Assembly (NCBI GenBank): GCA_900545175.1
Contig: UQYF01000026.1
Location: forward strand, 1 to 36,219
DNA: 36,219 nucleotides
Source of the DNA: an uncultured Eubacteriales bacterium
GTDB lineage: Bacteria > Bacillota > Clostridia > Lachnospirales > Lachnospiraceae
Direction of reading: 5' to 3'
This document shows, one piece after another, positions 17,543 through 24,905 of this stretch; position 1 is the stretch's first letter, and each line of letters starts with the position of its first letter. A program made the position numbers and the translations under genes. The notes beneath the pieces are model-generated. The model saw only the letters and a program-made list of their open reading frames with translations, was not told where the DNA came from and ran no database searches.

Positions 17543-18142
17543 TTACTTATAATTACCTTTAATAATCGGTGAAAGCGGCTTATAAATAAATAAAGTCACA
17601 ACCACGCTCACCATCGCCTTGACAAAAGTAAAAGGCAGATTGAATACCAACAGTGCCGGAAGAAGCGATGTTATACCCGGCAGAATCGCTGTGTACATTC
17701 CGATAATTACTTCCATAGGGAATGCGAGCTTGTCATACAGCGGATAAATTATAAAATAATTAGATACAACTCCAACAACAGCCATTATGACAGCACCGCT
17801 TATGAGTGCCGCAACAGCGCCCTTCTTTGTCTTGTGCTTCTTATATATGAGTCCTACCGGAACCACAAATGCGACTCCAAGTATAAAATTTGACAGCTCT
17901 CCCACCCACATCGTATGTGATATGGCAAGATGCAGCAGATTCTTGAGCAGGCATACTAACACTCCGGACACCGGTCCCATTGAAAGTGCTGCAATGACAG
18001 CCGGAAGCTCCGAAAAATCCATTGTCAGAAAACTGGGAACTATTGGAATCTTGAATCCAAACAGATACAAAACATAAGATACCGCTGTAAGCATAGCGGT
18101 AACGGTCAGTGCACGAACACTGAGAAAAGACTTCTTATTCAT
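17543..18142 (-). CDS. ribU: Riboflavin ECF transporter S component (RibU-like)
   Basis: This 199-residue integral membrane protein is the substrate-binding S component of an energy-coupling factor transporter. It partners with the shared EcfA1/A2/T module encoded elsewhere. Six hydrophobic segments are visible. The RibU-type loop VPSFLTMDFSELPAVIAAL and LKNLLHL in the middle fit riboflavin specificity, which the FMN riboswitch upstream strongly supports. The start is the ATG at 18142 with AGGAGG; the frame stays open 42 codons further, but that extension lies inside the riboswitch and is not coding. The gene is monocistronic, bounded by a promoter plus riboswitch on one side and a strong terminator on the other. 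Confidence 0.93.
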   Translation of the reverse strand: MNKKSFLSVRALTVTAMLTAVSYVLYLFGFKIPIVPSFLTMDFSELPAVIAALSMGPVSGVLVCLLKNLLHLAISHTMWVGELSNFILGVAFVVPVGLIYKKHKTKKGAVAALISGAVIMAVVGVVSNYFIIYPLYDKLAFPMEVIIGMYTAILPGITSLLPALLVFNLPFTFVKAMVSVVVTLFIYKPLSPIIKGNYK

Positions 18143-18156
18143 TAATAATCCTCCTA

Positions 18157-18320
18157 AAGGCATATGCCTTCTTCTTTCATCCGGACTGTACCGTTGGTAT
18201 GGGAATTGCACCCACTCAGCCGCTGTTGCGGGTCGCAGACTATACTGCCAGTCGAGAATTGCCGCCAAGTATATTATTCATGACAGCTCACTCTGCCCTG
18301 AAGGTTGGAGATATTTCTCT
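18157..18320 (-). ncRNA. FMN riboswitch (RFN element) controlling ribU
   Basis: On the minus strand the leader has conserved RFN landmarks: CTTCAGGGCAGAGTG at the 5' side and GTCCGGATGAAAGAAG at the 3' side, with the P1 strands CCTTC and GAAGG closing the junction. The 3' P1 strand continues into a 14-bp palindrome, AAGGCATATGCCTT (18157-18170), that ends one base before the AGGAGG ribosome binding site (18150-18155). It could act as the switching stem for translation control. FMN binding is expected to repress. Confidence 0.93.
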
Positions 18321-18370
18321 AACTTCCAAATGGTATGTGTTGCCAAACATTACATTTGTCCATCTTTAAC

Positions 18371-18399
18371 AGAATATCACGTTAATCTGCACAGGTCAA
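18371..18399 (-). promoter_or_regulatory. Promoter of the ribU riboswitch transcript
   Basis: On the minus strand -35 TTGACC (18394-18399), a 17-bp spacer and -10 TATTCT (18371-18376) lie about 50 bp ahead of the riboswitch. Confidence 0.6.
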
Positions 18400-18465
18400 G
18401 AACCATTAATGAATAAACCGTTTTAATATGAGCCGTTTTAACCGGCTTGACGTTATAATAAATAT

Positions 18466-18494
18466 TTGACGACATATGCAGGATGTATTATACT
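18466..18494 (+). promoter_or_regulatory. Promoter of the YcxB-like gene
   Basis: -35 TTGACG (18466-18471), a 17-bp spacer and -10 TATACT (18489-18494) give a leader of about 115 nt. The leader includes a small GCATG/CATGC hairpin but no recognised riboswitch. Confidence 0.65.
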
Positions 18495-18616
18495 AATGGT
18501 ACTGGTGTCAAAGCAAGCTCTTATCATTTATAGCATGCATCTGTCATGCAGAATGCAAAATGAGTTTTTCCACACACACCACTCTATTCTAGTAAATTTC
18601 ATAAGAAAGGCAACCC

Positions 18617-19156
18617 ATGAAAACAGTAATCAGATTTACATCAACGCAGAAGCCTGATGGCAAGGAATACAAGAAGATAACATACTGGAACAGATTTGTA
18701 AGGACCAAGATAGAAACGCTTATTTTGATTGCTCTTGTGATAGTAAGCATCTCATGTGCAGCTTACCGTCTGACCACCGGAACCATGGATACATTCTGGG
18801 CGATAATATGCATCGTATTTCTCTTCTATCCGTTCCTTATTATAACGCAGTTCAATTCAAGCATACGATATCATCTCAAGCACCGTGACCCGGCCGAGAC
18901 ATCACCTTGTGAATTCTGTCTAATGGAGAACGGCATACTTATTGACGTTCCAGAATGCGATGTACACAGCTTCATCCGCTATGACGAATTCACACATGTA
19001 TATACCAATGTATTCGGATTCTACATGATGTTCCAGAAGAACAAGGTTCTTGCCATGATACGCCACAGCGATATCCCGCAAGGACGCAGCGATGACTTCG
19101 AAGATATGATGTTCTCAGGACTTAACGATTCATGTAAAGTAAGCAAATTCATGTAA
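18617..19156 (+). CDS. YcxB-like membrane protein
   Basis: This 179-residue protein has two predicted membrane segments close together (about 33-50 and 59-78). A soluble C-terminal domain matches the YcxB-like pattern: a short strand (CEFCLMENGILIDVP), then SFIRYDEFTHVYTNVFGFYMMFQKNKVLAMIRHSDIP and an end helix. YcxB-like domains resemble bacterial PH folds and their function is unknown. Orientation should place the C-terminal domain in the cytosol. The start has AAGAAAGG upstream. It has its own promoter and ends at a two-way terminator shared with the convergent amidase gene. Confidence 0.78.
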   Translation: MKTVIRFTSTQKPDGKEYKKITYWNRFVRTKIETLILIALVIVSISCAAYRLTTGTMDTFWAIICIVFLFYPFLIITQFNSSIRYHLKHRDPAETSPCEFCLMENGILIDVPECDVHSFIRYDEFTHVYTNVFGFYMMFQKNKVLAMIRHSDIPQGRSDDFEDMMFSGLNDSCKVSKFM

Positions 19157-19161
19157 AAAAG

Positions 19162-19200
19162 AAGCGTAAACACATAATCATGTGTCTACGCTTTATTTTT
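19162..19200. terminator. Bidirectional terminator between the YcxB-like gene and the amidase gene
   Basis: AAGCGTA (19162-19168) pairs with TACGCTT, extended by ACACAT/ATGTGT, with T-rich tails on both strands. The amidase stop codon (19193-19195) lies at the edge of the stem. Confidence 0.82.
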
Positions 19201-19915
19201 CGCTCATCTGTCTCTTAACCTGTGCTTTAAACAGATTCCACTCATTCTCATAATCTACAAAATACTTAGGACATTCCTTCCCTGTGACATCATAATGTCT
19301 TATAACATCTTTATCAGGGTCTAAGCTGTAAAGTATACACAGATACGCCGTAAGCTTAACCATTGAATCGTATGTCTCTTTATTATATGCACCTGTCGCA
19401 TCAGGATGGCATGTCTCGATTGCTATAGTGTCTTCATTGCGGTCATTTGATGCATAAGAAATCTCATCAAGTGGTACACACTGAATAATCTCACCCTCAA
19501 GTCCGACTATAAAATGACTGCTGACGGACGCTTCACCTGTCTTACTGATGTTCTCAAAATAGCTTCTGTTCTGCGCCGCTGTTGTTCCCGGATTACCTAC
19601 ATAGTGTATGACTATGGCATTGACCTTCTTAAGCTCGTCTCCCGGTCTTGAATATTCATTAACAGGAAGCAGGTCTTCAGTAATTGTATCCTTAAATTCA
19701 TCAGCCCAATCCGGAAGTTCAATCTCCTTAGGCAGTGTCACAAGCATAACCGATGCCCTTGACGATGATTCCTGTTCTGTGCTCTGCACAGTCTCTTGCG
19801 CTAAATCACCTCTTCCGATAATCTCATCCCTGGCTATATATACCATAATCATGAGCACCAGAGCTATCATTGATAGCCCCAGCACTCCTGACAAAATCAA
19901 CATACCTTTCTTCAT
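19193..19915 (-). CDS. N-acetylmuramoyl-L-alanine amidase (Amidase_2 / PGRP fold), membrane-anchored
   Basis: This 240-residue protein hydrolyses the bond between N-acetylmuramic acid and the stem peptide in peptidoglycan. Residues 5-27 form an uncleaved signal anchor (LILSGVLGLSMIALVLMIMVYIA), followed by a Ser/Thr-rich linker. The amidase domain follows with zinc ligands expected at the histidine of AIVIHYVGNPG, the histidine of VIRHYDVTGKECP and the nearby cysteine. The substrate-groove segment VSSHFIVGLEGEIIQCVPLDEISYASND is also visible. The start ATG has AAGGAG at good spacing. It follows guaB by 48 bp and could share its transcript. It is likely a housekeeping or sporulation-linked wall enzyme rather than phage-encoded, since no phage genes are near. 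Confidence 0.92.
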   Translation of the reverse strand: MKKGMLILSGVLGLSMIALVLMIMVYIARDEIIGRGDLAQETVQSTEQESSSRASVMLVTLPKEIELPDWADEFKDTITEDLLPVNEYSRPGDELKKVNAIVIHYVGNPGTTAAQNRSYFENISKTGEASVSSHFIVGLEGEIIQCVPLDEISYASNDRNEDTIAIETCHPDATGAYNKETYDSMVKLTAYLCILYSLDPDKDVIRHYDVTGKECPKYFVDYENEWNLFKAQVKRQMSEK

Positions 19916-19963
19916 TCAGGTACTCCTTGGAATTCATTCATACTGTAAATGCCGGTATATCTC

Positions 19964-21418
19964 TTACTGGTCTACACTGTAGTTAGGGGCTTCCTTTGTG
20001 ATATGAATATCATGTGGATGGCTCTCCTTAAGTGATGCAGCAGAAATCTTGACGAACTGTCCATGCTCCTTAAGATATGGAATAGTAGGTGCTCCACAGT
20101 AACCCATTCCTGAGCGGAGACCTCCCATAAGCTGGAATACTGTATCTTCAAGAAGACCCTTATATGCAACTCGTCCTTCAACACCTTCCGGAACAAGCTT
20201 CTTAGCATCTGTCTGGAAGTAACGGTCCTTGCTTCCGTTCTCCATGGCTGCGATAGAACCCATGCCGCGGTATACTTTATACTTACGTCCCTGGAATAAC
20301 TCGAAATCTCCGGGAGCTTCGTCGCAGCCTGCGAACATGCTTCCCATCATACATACATCAGCTCCGGCTGCGATAGCCTTTGTGAGGTCACCTGAGAACT
20401 TGATACCACCGTCTGCGATAACAGGAATGCCATACTGCTTAGCAACCTCATATACATCCATAACTGCTGATATCTGAGGTACACCTATACCTGCGACAAC
20501 TCTTGTTGTACAGATAGAACCAGGTCCGATACCAACCTTGACTGCGTCAACGCCTGCCTCGATAAGAGCCTTAGCAGCTGCACCTGTCGCAATATTGCCT
20601 GCGATAACCTGAAGGTCAGGATACTTAGCCTTAACCATCTTAAGAGTATCAATAATGTTCTTTGAATGACCATGTGCAGAATCAATTACTATACAGTCAA
20701 CCTTAGCTTCAACAAGAGCATCAACTCTATCCATAATGTTCTTAGTAATACCAACTGCAGCTCCGCAGAGAAGTCTTCCCTGCTCATCCTTAGCTGATAA
20801 AGGATACTTAATCTGCTTCTCAATATCCTTGATTGTGATAAGTCCCTTGAGATTAAAATCGTCATCTACAATAGGGAGCTTCTCCTTGCGCGCCTTGGCA
20901 AGAATCTTCTTAGCTTCCTCAAGAGTAGTTCCTTCCTTAGCAGTCACAAGACCTTCGCTTGTCATGCACTCGCGAATCTTCTTGTCAAAATCTTCCTCGA
21001 ACTTGAGGTCACGGTTAGTTATAATACCAACCAGCTTTCTTCCTTCTGTGATAGGAACACCTGAGATACGGAACTTAGCCATTAGCTCGTCAGCATCGCG
21101 GAGTGTATGTTCAGGTGATAAATAAAATGGGTCAGTGATGACTCCGTGTTCGGAGCGCTTAACCTTATCAACTTCTTCAGCCTGCGCCTGTATGGACATA
21201 TTCTTGTGGATTATGCCGATTCCACCCTGTCTTGCCATCGCAATCGCCATTCTGTGTTCGGTAACAGTATCCATACCGGCACTCATAATAGGAACATTCA
21301 GTTTAATCTTCTTTGTAAGATTCGTTGATAAATCTACCATATTCGGTGTAACTTCCGAATACTGCGGTACCAGCAGCACATCATCAAAAGTAATGCCATC
21401 GCCAATAATCTTACCCAT
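19964..21418 (-). CDS. guaB: IMP dehydrogenase
   Basis: GuaB oxidises IMP to XMP using NAD, the committed step of GMP synthesis. It has about 484 residues. The catalytic TIM barrel begins MGKIIGDGITFDDVLLVPQYSEV, is interrupted by a pair of CBS domains (about 95-205), and resumes with DSAHGHSKNI. The catalytic loop is GIGPGSICTTRVVAGIG with the nucleophilic cysteine at about 303, then the flap and MGGLRSGMGYCGAPTI. The frame remains open 38 codons upstream, but that sequence contains the promoter and is not conserved; the ATG at 21418 has GAGG upstream. A perfect -35 and 17-bp spacer precede it. No purine riboswitch was found in the short leader. Confidence 0.97.
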   Translation of the reverse strand: MGKIIGDGITFDDVLLVPQYSEVTPNMVDLSTNLTKKIKLNVPIMSAGMDTVTEHRMAIAMARQGGIGIIHKNMSIQAQAEEVDKVKRSEHGVITDPFYLSPEHTLRDADELMAKFRISGVPITEGRKLVGIITNRDLKFEEDFDKKIRECMTSEGLVTAKEGTTLEEAKKILAKARKEKLPIVDDDFNLKGLITIKDIEKQIKYPLSAKDEQGRLLCGAAVGITKNIMDRVDALVEAKVDCIVIDSAHGHSKNIIDTLKMVKAKYPDLQVIAGNIATGAAAKALIEAGVDAVKVGIGPGSICTTRVVAGIGVPQISAVMDVYEVAKQYGIPVIADGGIKFSGDLTKAIAAGADVCMMGSMFAGCDEAPGDFELFQGRKYKVYRGMGSIAAMENGSKDRYFQTDAKKLVPEGVEGRVAYKGLLEDTVFQLMGGLRSGMGYCGAPTIPYLKEHGQFVKISAASLKESHPHDIHITKEAPNYSVDQ

Positions 21419-21455
21419 CTTAATTATCCTCGCTTTCTTAGTATTAATTTTATCA

Positions 21456-21484
21456 ATAGTAGCAAATCCAATTTCAAATGTCAA
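21456..21484 (-). promoter_or_regulatory. guaB promoter
   Basis: On the minus strand -35 TTGACA (21479-21484), a 17-bp spacer and -10 TACTAT (21456-21461) give a leader of about 30 nt, too short for a riboswitch. Confidence 0.75.
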
Positions 21485-21494
21485 CCATACATTT

Positions 21495-21530
21495 AAAAAA
21501 TATGAATGGCAAAAACAAGTTCTGCCATTC
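21495..21530 (-). terminator. Terminator of the DUF6106-like gene
   Basis: GAATGGCA (21504-21511) pairs with TGCCATTC (21523-21530), followed on the minus strand by ATATTTTTT. It sits between this gene's stop and the guaB promoter. Confidence 0.75.
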
Positions 21531-21540
21531 ACATCATTGA

Positions 21541-22038
21541 TTAATCCATATGAAGCTGTCTTGGAATAATATCCCTGAGCTCCTTTAACATTCTCTCGTT
21601 AGGCTCAAGCACAAGCTTTACAAGCTCATTGTTGTTAAGAATAACCATAACATACTTCTTATTCTCAGGAATAAGTGAAGAAAAATCCATAACCTTAAGA
21701 TTCTTGCTGTCATACTCCTTGATATATGCAGAGCCTTCAGGAGCCATAACCTCAGTCTTGGTAAGATCGTACTCGCCCATTCTCTTTCTCTTAGACTTTT
21801 TCATAATCTTATCGATATACATAGTCTTTTCAACAAGAGCATACTCCCACTCAACATCATTGTTCTTAAAATAGATATAAGTAAGGAAAATAATAACAGC
21901 CACTACAAGCACACCAACATACGGTATGATGATAAGTGCGCATGAAAGAACACATACGATAACAAGAAGTGTCTGTATCACTTTAACATTCTGCGGTGTC
22001 TTCCTCTTTACAATCCATTCTGAAAAAAAATCGCCCAT
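21541..22038 (-). CDS. Small membrane protein, DUF6106-like
   Basis: This 165-residue protein has a hydrophobic hairpin of two membrane segments (about 19-37 and 39-57). A basic stretch (KSKRKRMG) and a soluble domain of roughly 100 residues with KKYVMVILNNNELVKLVLEPNERML follow. I recall similar Lachnospiraceae proteins labelled DUF6106, but cannot confirm it without a search. The overall layout resembles the YcxB-like protein nearby, though the sequences are not clearly related. The start has AGGAGG. It has its own promoter and terminator. Function unknown. Confidence 0.75.
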   Translation of the reverse strand: MGDFFSEWIVKRKTPQNVKVIQTLLVIVCVLSCALIIIPYVGVLVVAVIIFLTYIYFKNNDVEWEYALVEKTMYIDKIMKKSKRKRMGEYDLTKTEVMAPEGSAYIKEYDSKNLKVMDFSSLIPENKKYVMVILNNNELVKLVLEPNERMLKELRDIIPRQLHMD

Positions 22039-22085
22039 TGCAACCTCCTAATGTCTGTGCTTGTCCGCACAGCGTTATCAGATTG

Positions 22086-22114
22086 ATTATACAACAGGCG
22101 AATATAAATTACAA
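22086..22114 (-). promoter_or_regulatory. Promoter of the DUF6106-like gene
   Basis: On the minus strand -35 TTGTAA (22109-22114), a 17-bp spacer and a perfect -10 TATAAT (22086-22091). Confidence 0.65.
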
Positions 22115-22157
22115 GAAGAGCAATCATTATAATTCTGTGAACAAAAGCCTTATAAGA

Positions 22158-22302
22158 GTGTATGGCATGTTATATTTATACATATCAGCTCTATTGTACG
22201 AAGCAAGTTGTTCTAAGAACAATTAAGCTTCTCCCAAAGTCGTGATATGTATAAGTATAACATGCTGTACACAGTCAAGTTTGCAGTGCATGTTTTGACA
22301 CC
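22158..22302. repeat. Dispersed palindromic repeat, copy A (inverted duplication of the unit)
   Basis: Arms 22158-22188 and 22242-22272 are near-perfect complements (GCATGTTATA-type core). An inner, less perfect stem around 22201-22230 (GAAGC...GTTGTTC / GAACAAT...GCTTC) continues toward an apex at about 22214. The whole 115 nt can fold as one long hairpin. A terminal GCATGTTTTGAC motif ends it on the right. The sequence recurs at 29983-30082 (copy B). It has no open frame and is not part of any gene. Confidence 0.7.
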
Positions 22303-22313
22303 CAAATCATATA

Positions 22314-22347
22314 AAACACAAAAAAGCTCCTGAAAACTCAGAAGCTT
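22314..22347 (-). terminator. Terminator of the tRNA-Leu transcript
   Basis: A ten-pair stem (22338-22347 with 22324-22333, one G-U pair) has a 4-nt loop. A T run follows on the minus strand, just beyond the tRNA 3' end. Confidence 0.8.
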
Positions 22348-22355
22348 AACGTCAG

Positions 22356-22440
22356 TGCAGTCGGCGGGACTTGAACCCGCACCCAAGCAATATGGACTAG
22401 ATCCTTAGTCTAGCGCGTATGCCAATTCCGCCACGACTGC
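22356..22440 (-). tRNA. tRNA-Leu (anticodon AAG)
   Basis: This is an 85-nt class II tRNA. The acceptor stem GCAGTCG / CGACTGC closes with discriminator A. The D arm is GCGGAATTGGCATACGC. The anticodon stem CTAGA/TCTAG encloses the loop CTAAGGA, giving anticodon AAG for codon CUU. A long variable arm precedes the T arm GCGGGTTCAAGTCCCGC. CCA is not encoded. A terminator follows immediately. An A at position 34 in a leucine tRNA is uncommon in bacteria. Confidence 0.93.
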
Positions 22441-22487
22441 ATGTTATGTATTTGTTGTTGTAACCAATGTGTGTCACAACAAAATGT

Positions 22488-22516
22488 ATATTATCACATG
22501 TCTTTTTAAATTGCAA
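22488..22516 (-). promoter_or_regulatory. Candidate tRNA-Leu promoter
   Basis: On the minus strand TTGCAA (22511-22516), a 17-bp spacer and TAATAT (22488-22493) lie about 50 bp ahead of the tRNA. Confidence 0.45.
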
Positions 22517-22584
22517 GTACTTTTTTAAAATTTTTTATATTTTTTGTTTTTTATTTTTTCCTTTTCCTTTTTACTGTTCTCATT

Positions 22585-22590
22585 TATAAT
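22585..22590 (+). promoter_or_regulatory. -10 element of dut
   Basis: A perfect TATAAT lies 28 bp before the dut start codon; the -35 is not well conserved. The leader is short and carries GAGG as ribosome binding site. Confidence 0.5.
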
Positions 22591-22617
22591 AAAATCAAAA
22601 AAGAAACGAGGATATTT

Positions 22618-23064
22618 ATGAGCAACATTCAGATTAAAGTAAAGAAACTCAAACCTAACGCTGTCATGCCGACCCGTGGCACAGAATATGCCGCCGGCGC
22701 TGACCTCTATGCCTGCATAGACTCCCCTGTCGTCATCGGCCCACATGAGACAGTCATGATTGGCATAGGACTTGCCATGGAAATTCCGGCCGGATATGCC
22801 GGACTTATATATCCTAGAAGCGGCATAGCATCCAAGCGCGGGCTTGCTCCGGCTAATAAAGTAGGAGTTGTTGACCCTGATTATCGCGGCGAATTCATGG
22901 TAGCAATGCATAATCACTCCTCAAAGCCTGCTTCCATCGAACCCGGCGAGAGAATAGTACAGCTTGTCATAACCCCTTTCCTTACAGCCGACTTTACGGA
23001 GGCGGACGAGCTTTCGGATACTGTACGCGGTGCAGGCGGCTTCGGCTCCACCGGAGTACGCTAA
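22618..23064 (+). CDS. dut: dUTP diphosphatase
   Basis: Dut hydrolyses dUTP to dUMP and pyrophosphate, keeping uracil out of DNA and supplying thymidylate precursor. The 148-residue, all-beta trimeric type is complete. Conserved motifs in order are YAAGADLYA, PRSGIASKRGL, NKVGVVDPDYRGEFMV (containing the catalytic aspartate region), GERIVQLVI, and the C-terminal P-loop-like RGAGGFGSTG that closes over the active site. The start has GAGG at proper spacing. It stands alone, divergent from tRNA-Leu and ending at a strong terminator. Confidence 0.96.
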   Translation: MSNIQIKVKKLKPNAVMPTRGTEYAAGADLYACIDSPVVIGPHETVMIGIGLAMEIPAGYAGLIYPRSGIASKRGLAPANKVGVVDPDYRGEFMVAMHNHSSKPASIEPGERIVQLVITPFLTADFTEADELSDTVRGAGGFGSTGVR

Positions 23065-23075
23065 AGCAGCATATT

Positions 23076-23140
23076 AAAGCTGTAATGTCTGTGCCTGACA
23101 ATTTTCATTTCATTGTCAGGCACATTCATTACAGCTTTTT
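23076..23140 (+). terminator. Terminator of dut
   Basis: A long stem: AAGCTGTAATG pairs with CATTACAGCTT, continuing through GTGCCTGACAA / TTGTCAGGCAC. A T run follows. The A-rich other side may also work for the convergent ABC transporter gene. Confidence 0.88.
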
Positions 23141-23164
23141 AATTATGCCTCAACAAAAAGCGAA

Positions 23165-23218
23165 AGTACCAATAGTACCAATGGTACCAATAGTACCAAT
23201 GGTACTAATAGTATCAGT
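23165..23218. repeat. 9-bp tandem repeat (six units)
   Basis: Six head-to-tail units of AGTACCAAT-type sequence: units 1, 2 and 4 read AGTACCAAT, unit 3 GGTACCAAT, unit 5 GGTACTAAT and unit 6 AGTATCAGT. They end one base before the ABC transporter stop codon. In one plus-strand frame they read VPI/VPM repeats, but no ribosome binding site or context supports a gene. Confidence 0.85.
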
Positions 23219-23219
23219 G

Positions 23220-24905
23220 CTATTTATTGGACTGTATAGGTATGATACACCCTGTCTCTGCCATAGTTCTGTGCGAGATTGACAGCACTGTCCTATCCTG
23301 CGACACTCTCTTTAGAGCCTGCAAGACTGTTTTCTCTGTCTTGGCATCAAGATTGGCTGTAATCTCATCAAGCAGAAGAAGCTCAGGCTGCGCTGCCGCT
23401 GCCCTTGCTATTGACAGAAGCTGCCACTGTCCCTGCGAGAACAGCCAAGGCGTACATATCGTATCATATCCTTTCTCAAGCTTCATTATTGTATCGTGAA
23501 GTCCTGTAAGAGTTGCGGCAGCCTTTACCTGTTCATCAGATATCGACTCATCAAAGAGCGCTATCTGGTCTTTAACCGTTCCCGGCACCATATGGAAGGA
23601 CTGTTCTACATATCCGAATAATCTCCTCTTTTGTGAATCGTCAATCATCCTTGCCGGAGTTGCGTTTATCAGAACACTTCCGCTTTGAGGCTCATACAAA
23701 CCGAGAAGGAGCTTAAATATAGTACTCTTTCCTGCTCCTGTTCTTCCTGTGAGCGTTGCCTGCTCACCTTTTTTTATTGCGAAGCTCACATTGTCAAGGA
23801 CAACATGCTCATCATAGCCAAAAGTCACATTTTTAAGCTCGACTACAGGCTGTGTCTCTGATTCTTTTAACTGTTCATCACTTACACAATTACTTTTATC
23901 GTCGTATGTATTTTTTTCCGTGAGTGCAAGAAATTCATTAATCCTATTTATTCCCGCAAGCGCCGACTGTATTGTCTGTATCTCCATGCCAAGACTCTCA
24001 ACAGGGGAGAAAATCTCAGAAATATAATTGATTACCGCAACCGCAGTACCTGCCGACATTCCGAAAAACATAAGTACATTTGCATTTCCCGAAGCTGACA
24101 AAAGCATTACAACCGCCACAACAATAGCATTAAGTATACGTATCACGGGCGAATATACCGCATCATAGAAGTTGGTCTTCTCCATCGCCGCATAGCTCTG
24201 TCCAATATATTCATCATACTTTTCTTCCATATAATGTTCCTTCATAAGACAATGTATTGTCCTTATGTTGTGAAGTGTCTCAGGGACATGTCCTGATGCC
24301 CTTCCGACAGCTCTTCTGTTTTCAAGCTGGGAGATAAGCATATTTTTCTGAACATATCTTGTGAACACAAAGAGCACAGGCAGTAACAATAAAAGCACTA
24401 TCGCAAGCCCCATATTCTTGACCCATATTACAACAAGGATACTTATTATCTTACAAGCATCAGCAAACATGCTTATAATTCCCGATGTGAACAGATTTTC
24501 CACCGTGTCAACATCCCCGACAAATCTTGAAACCAAATTGCCCGGCTCCTGCCTGTTAAGCTCATCTGCCGGCAGCTTTATAAGCTTTTCCATCAGACTG
24601 CTTCTCACCGCATGAGTTATCTTCTGTCCAAACACAGTCAAAAGACCTTCCCTTGCCGACTCCATAACACCGGTAAGCGCAAGCATTGCAAAATATAAGA
24701 CTGCCATTTGAAACGGAAGAGTTTTTCCGATTGTCAATGTATCGACTATATTTCCAAGTATAAGTGGCGGAAGAAGCGCAAGCACGACAGCTGCGACTAC
24801 CGATATTACAATACCTGCTAAGAGCAGTGCATGCCCTGTAACAGTATGTAAAATAATTCTTCCAACATATCCGCTCTTTTTGCTTTTTGATGTATCAGGC
24901 TTCAT
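23220..24905 (-). CDS. ABC exporter half-transporter (second subunit of heterodimer)
   Basis: This type IV (exporter) half-transporter has an N-terminal six-helix membrane domain (roughly 20-310) and a C-terminal nucleotide-binding domain. The latter shows Walker A GRTGAGKST, a degenerate signature FSQGQ in place of LSGGQ, Walker B LLLLDEITANLD with the catalytic glutamate, and H-loop SISHRT. The C terminus ends soon after the H-loop, which is seen in this heterodimeric subfamily. The start ATG at 24905 overlaps the upstream gene's stop by 11 bases and has GGAGG eight bases before; longer in-frame starts lack a ribosome binding site. It is translationally coupled to the first subunit. Substrate unknown; multidrug or peptide export are the usual choices. 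Confidence 0.92.
   Translation of the reverse strand: MKPDTSKSKKSGYVGRIILHTVTGHALLLAGIVISVVAAVVLALLPPLILGNIVDTLTIGKTLPFQMAVLYFAMLALTGVMESAREGLLTVFGQKITHAVRSSLMEKLIKLPADELNRQEPGNLVSRFVGDVDTVENLFTSGIISMFADACKIISILVVIWVKNMGLAIVLLLLLPVLFVFTRYVQKNMLISQLENRRAVGRASGHVPETLHNIRTIHCLMKEHYMEEKYDEYIGQSYAAMEKTNFYDAVYSPVIRILNAIVVAVVMLLSASGNANVLMFFGMSAGTAVAVINYISEIFSPVESLGMEIQTIQSALAGINRINEFLALTEKNTYDDKSNCVSDEQLKESETQPVVELKNVTFGYDEHVVLDNVSFAIKKGEQATLTGRTGAGKSTIFKLLLGLYEPQSGSVLINATPARMIDDSQKRRLFGYVEQSFHMVPGTVKDQIALFDESISDEQVKAAATLTGLHDTIMKLEKGYDTICTPWLFSQGQWQLLSIARAAAAQPELLLLDEITANLDAKTEKTVLQALKRVSQDRTVLSISHRTMAETGCIIPIQSNK

Noticed and set aside
18143..18268. N-terminal extension of ribU
   Set aside because: It lies within the FMN riboswitch; the ATG with AGGAGG is clearly the start.
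19193..19915. Phage endolysin
   Set aside because: The amidase has a signal anchor and sits between housekeeping genes, with no holin or phage structural genes nearby.
21419..21540. Purine riboswitch or N-terminal extension of guaB
   Set aside because: The promoter lies within the would-be extension and the leader is about 30 nt, too short for a purine aptamer.
22525..22917. Long open frame on the minus strand through dut
   Set aside because: It is antisense to the well-supported dut gene, ends in a Lys-rich tail from the AT-rich leader, and has no ribosome binding site or domain.
23165..23218. Possible CRISPR or iteron array
   Set aside because: The units are contiguous 9-mers without spacers, and no Cas, Rep or origin features are near.
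23085..23282. Plus-strand open frame with VPI/VPM repeats
   Set aside because: It is produced by the 9-bp tandem repeat and the dut terminator; no ribosome binding site and it runs into the ABC gene.
23220..23300. Frameshift or truncation at the C terminus of the second ABC subunit
   Set aside because: The protein ends soon after the H-loop, but this short ending is usual in this heterodimeric subfamily, and all motifs are in one frame.
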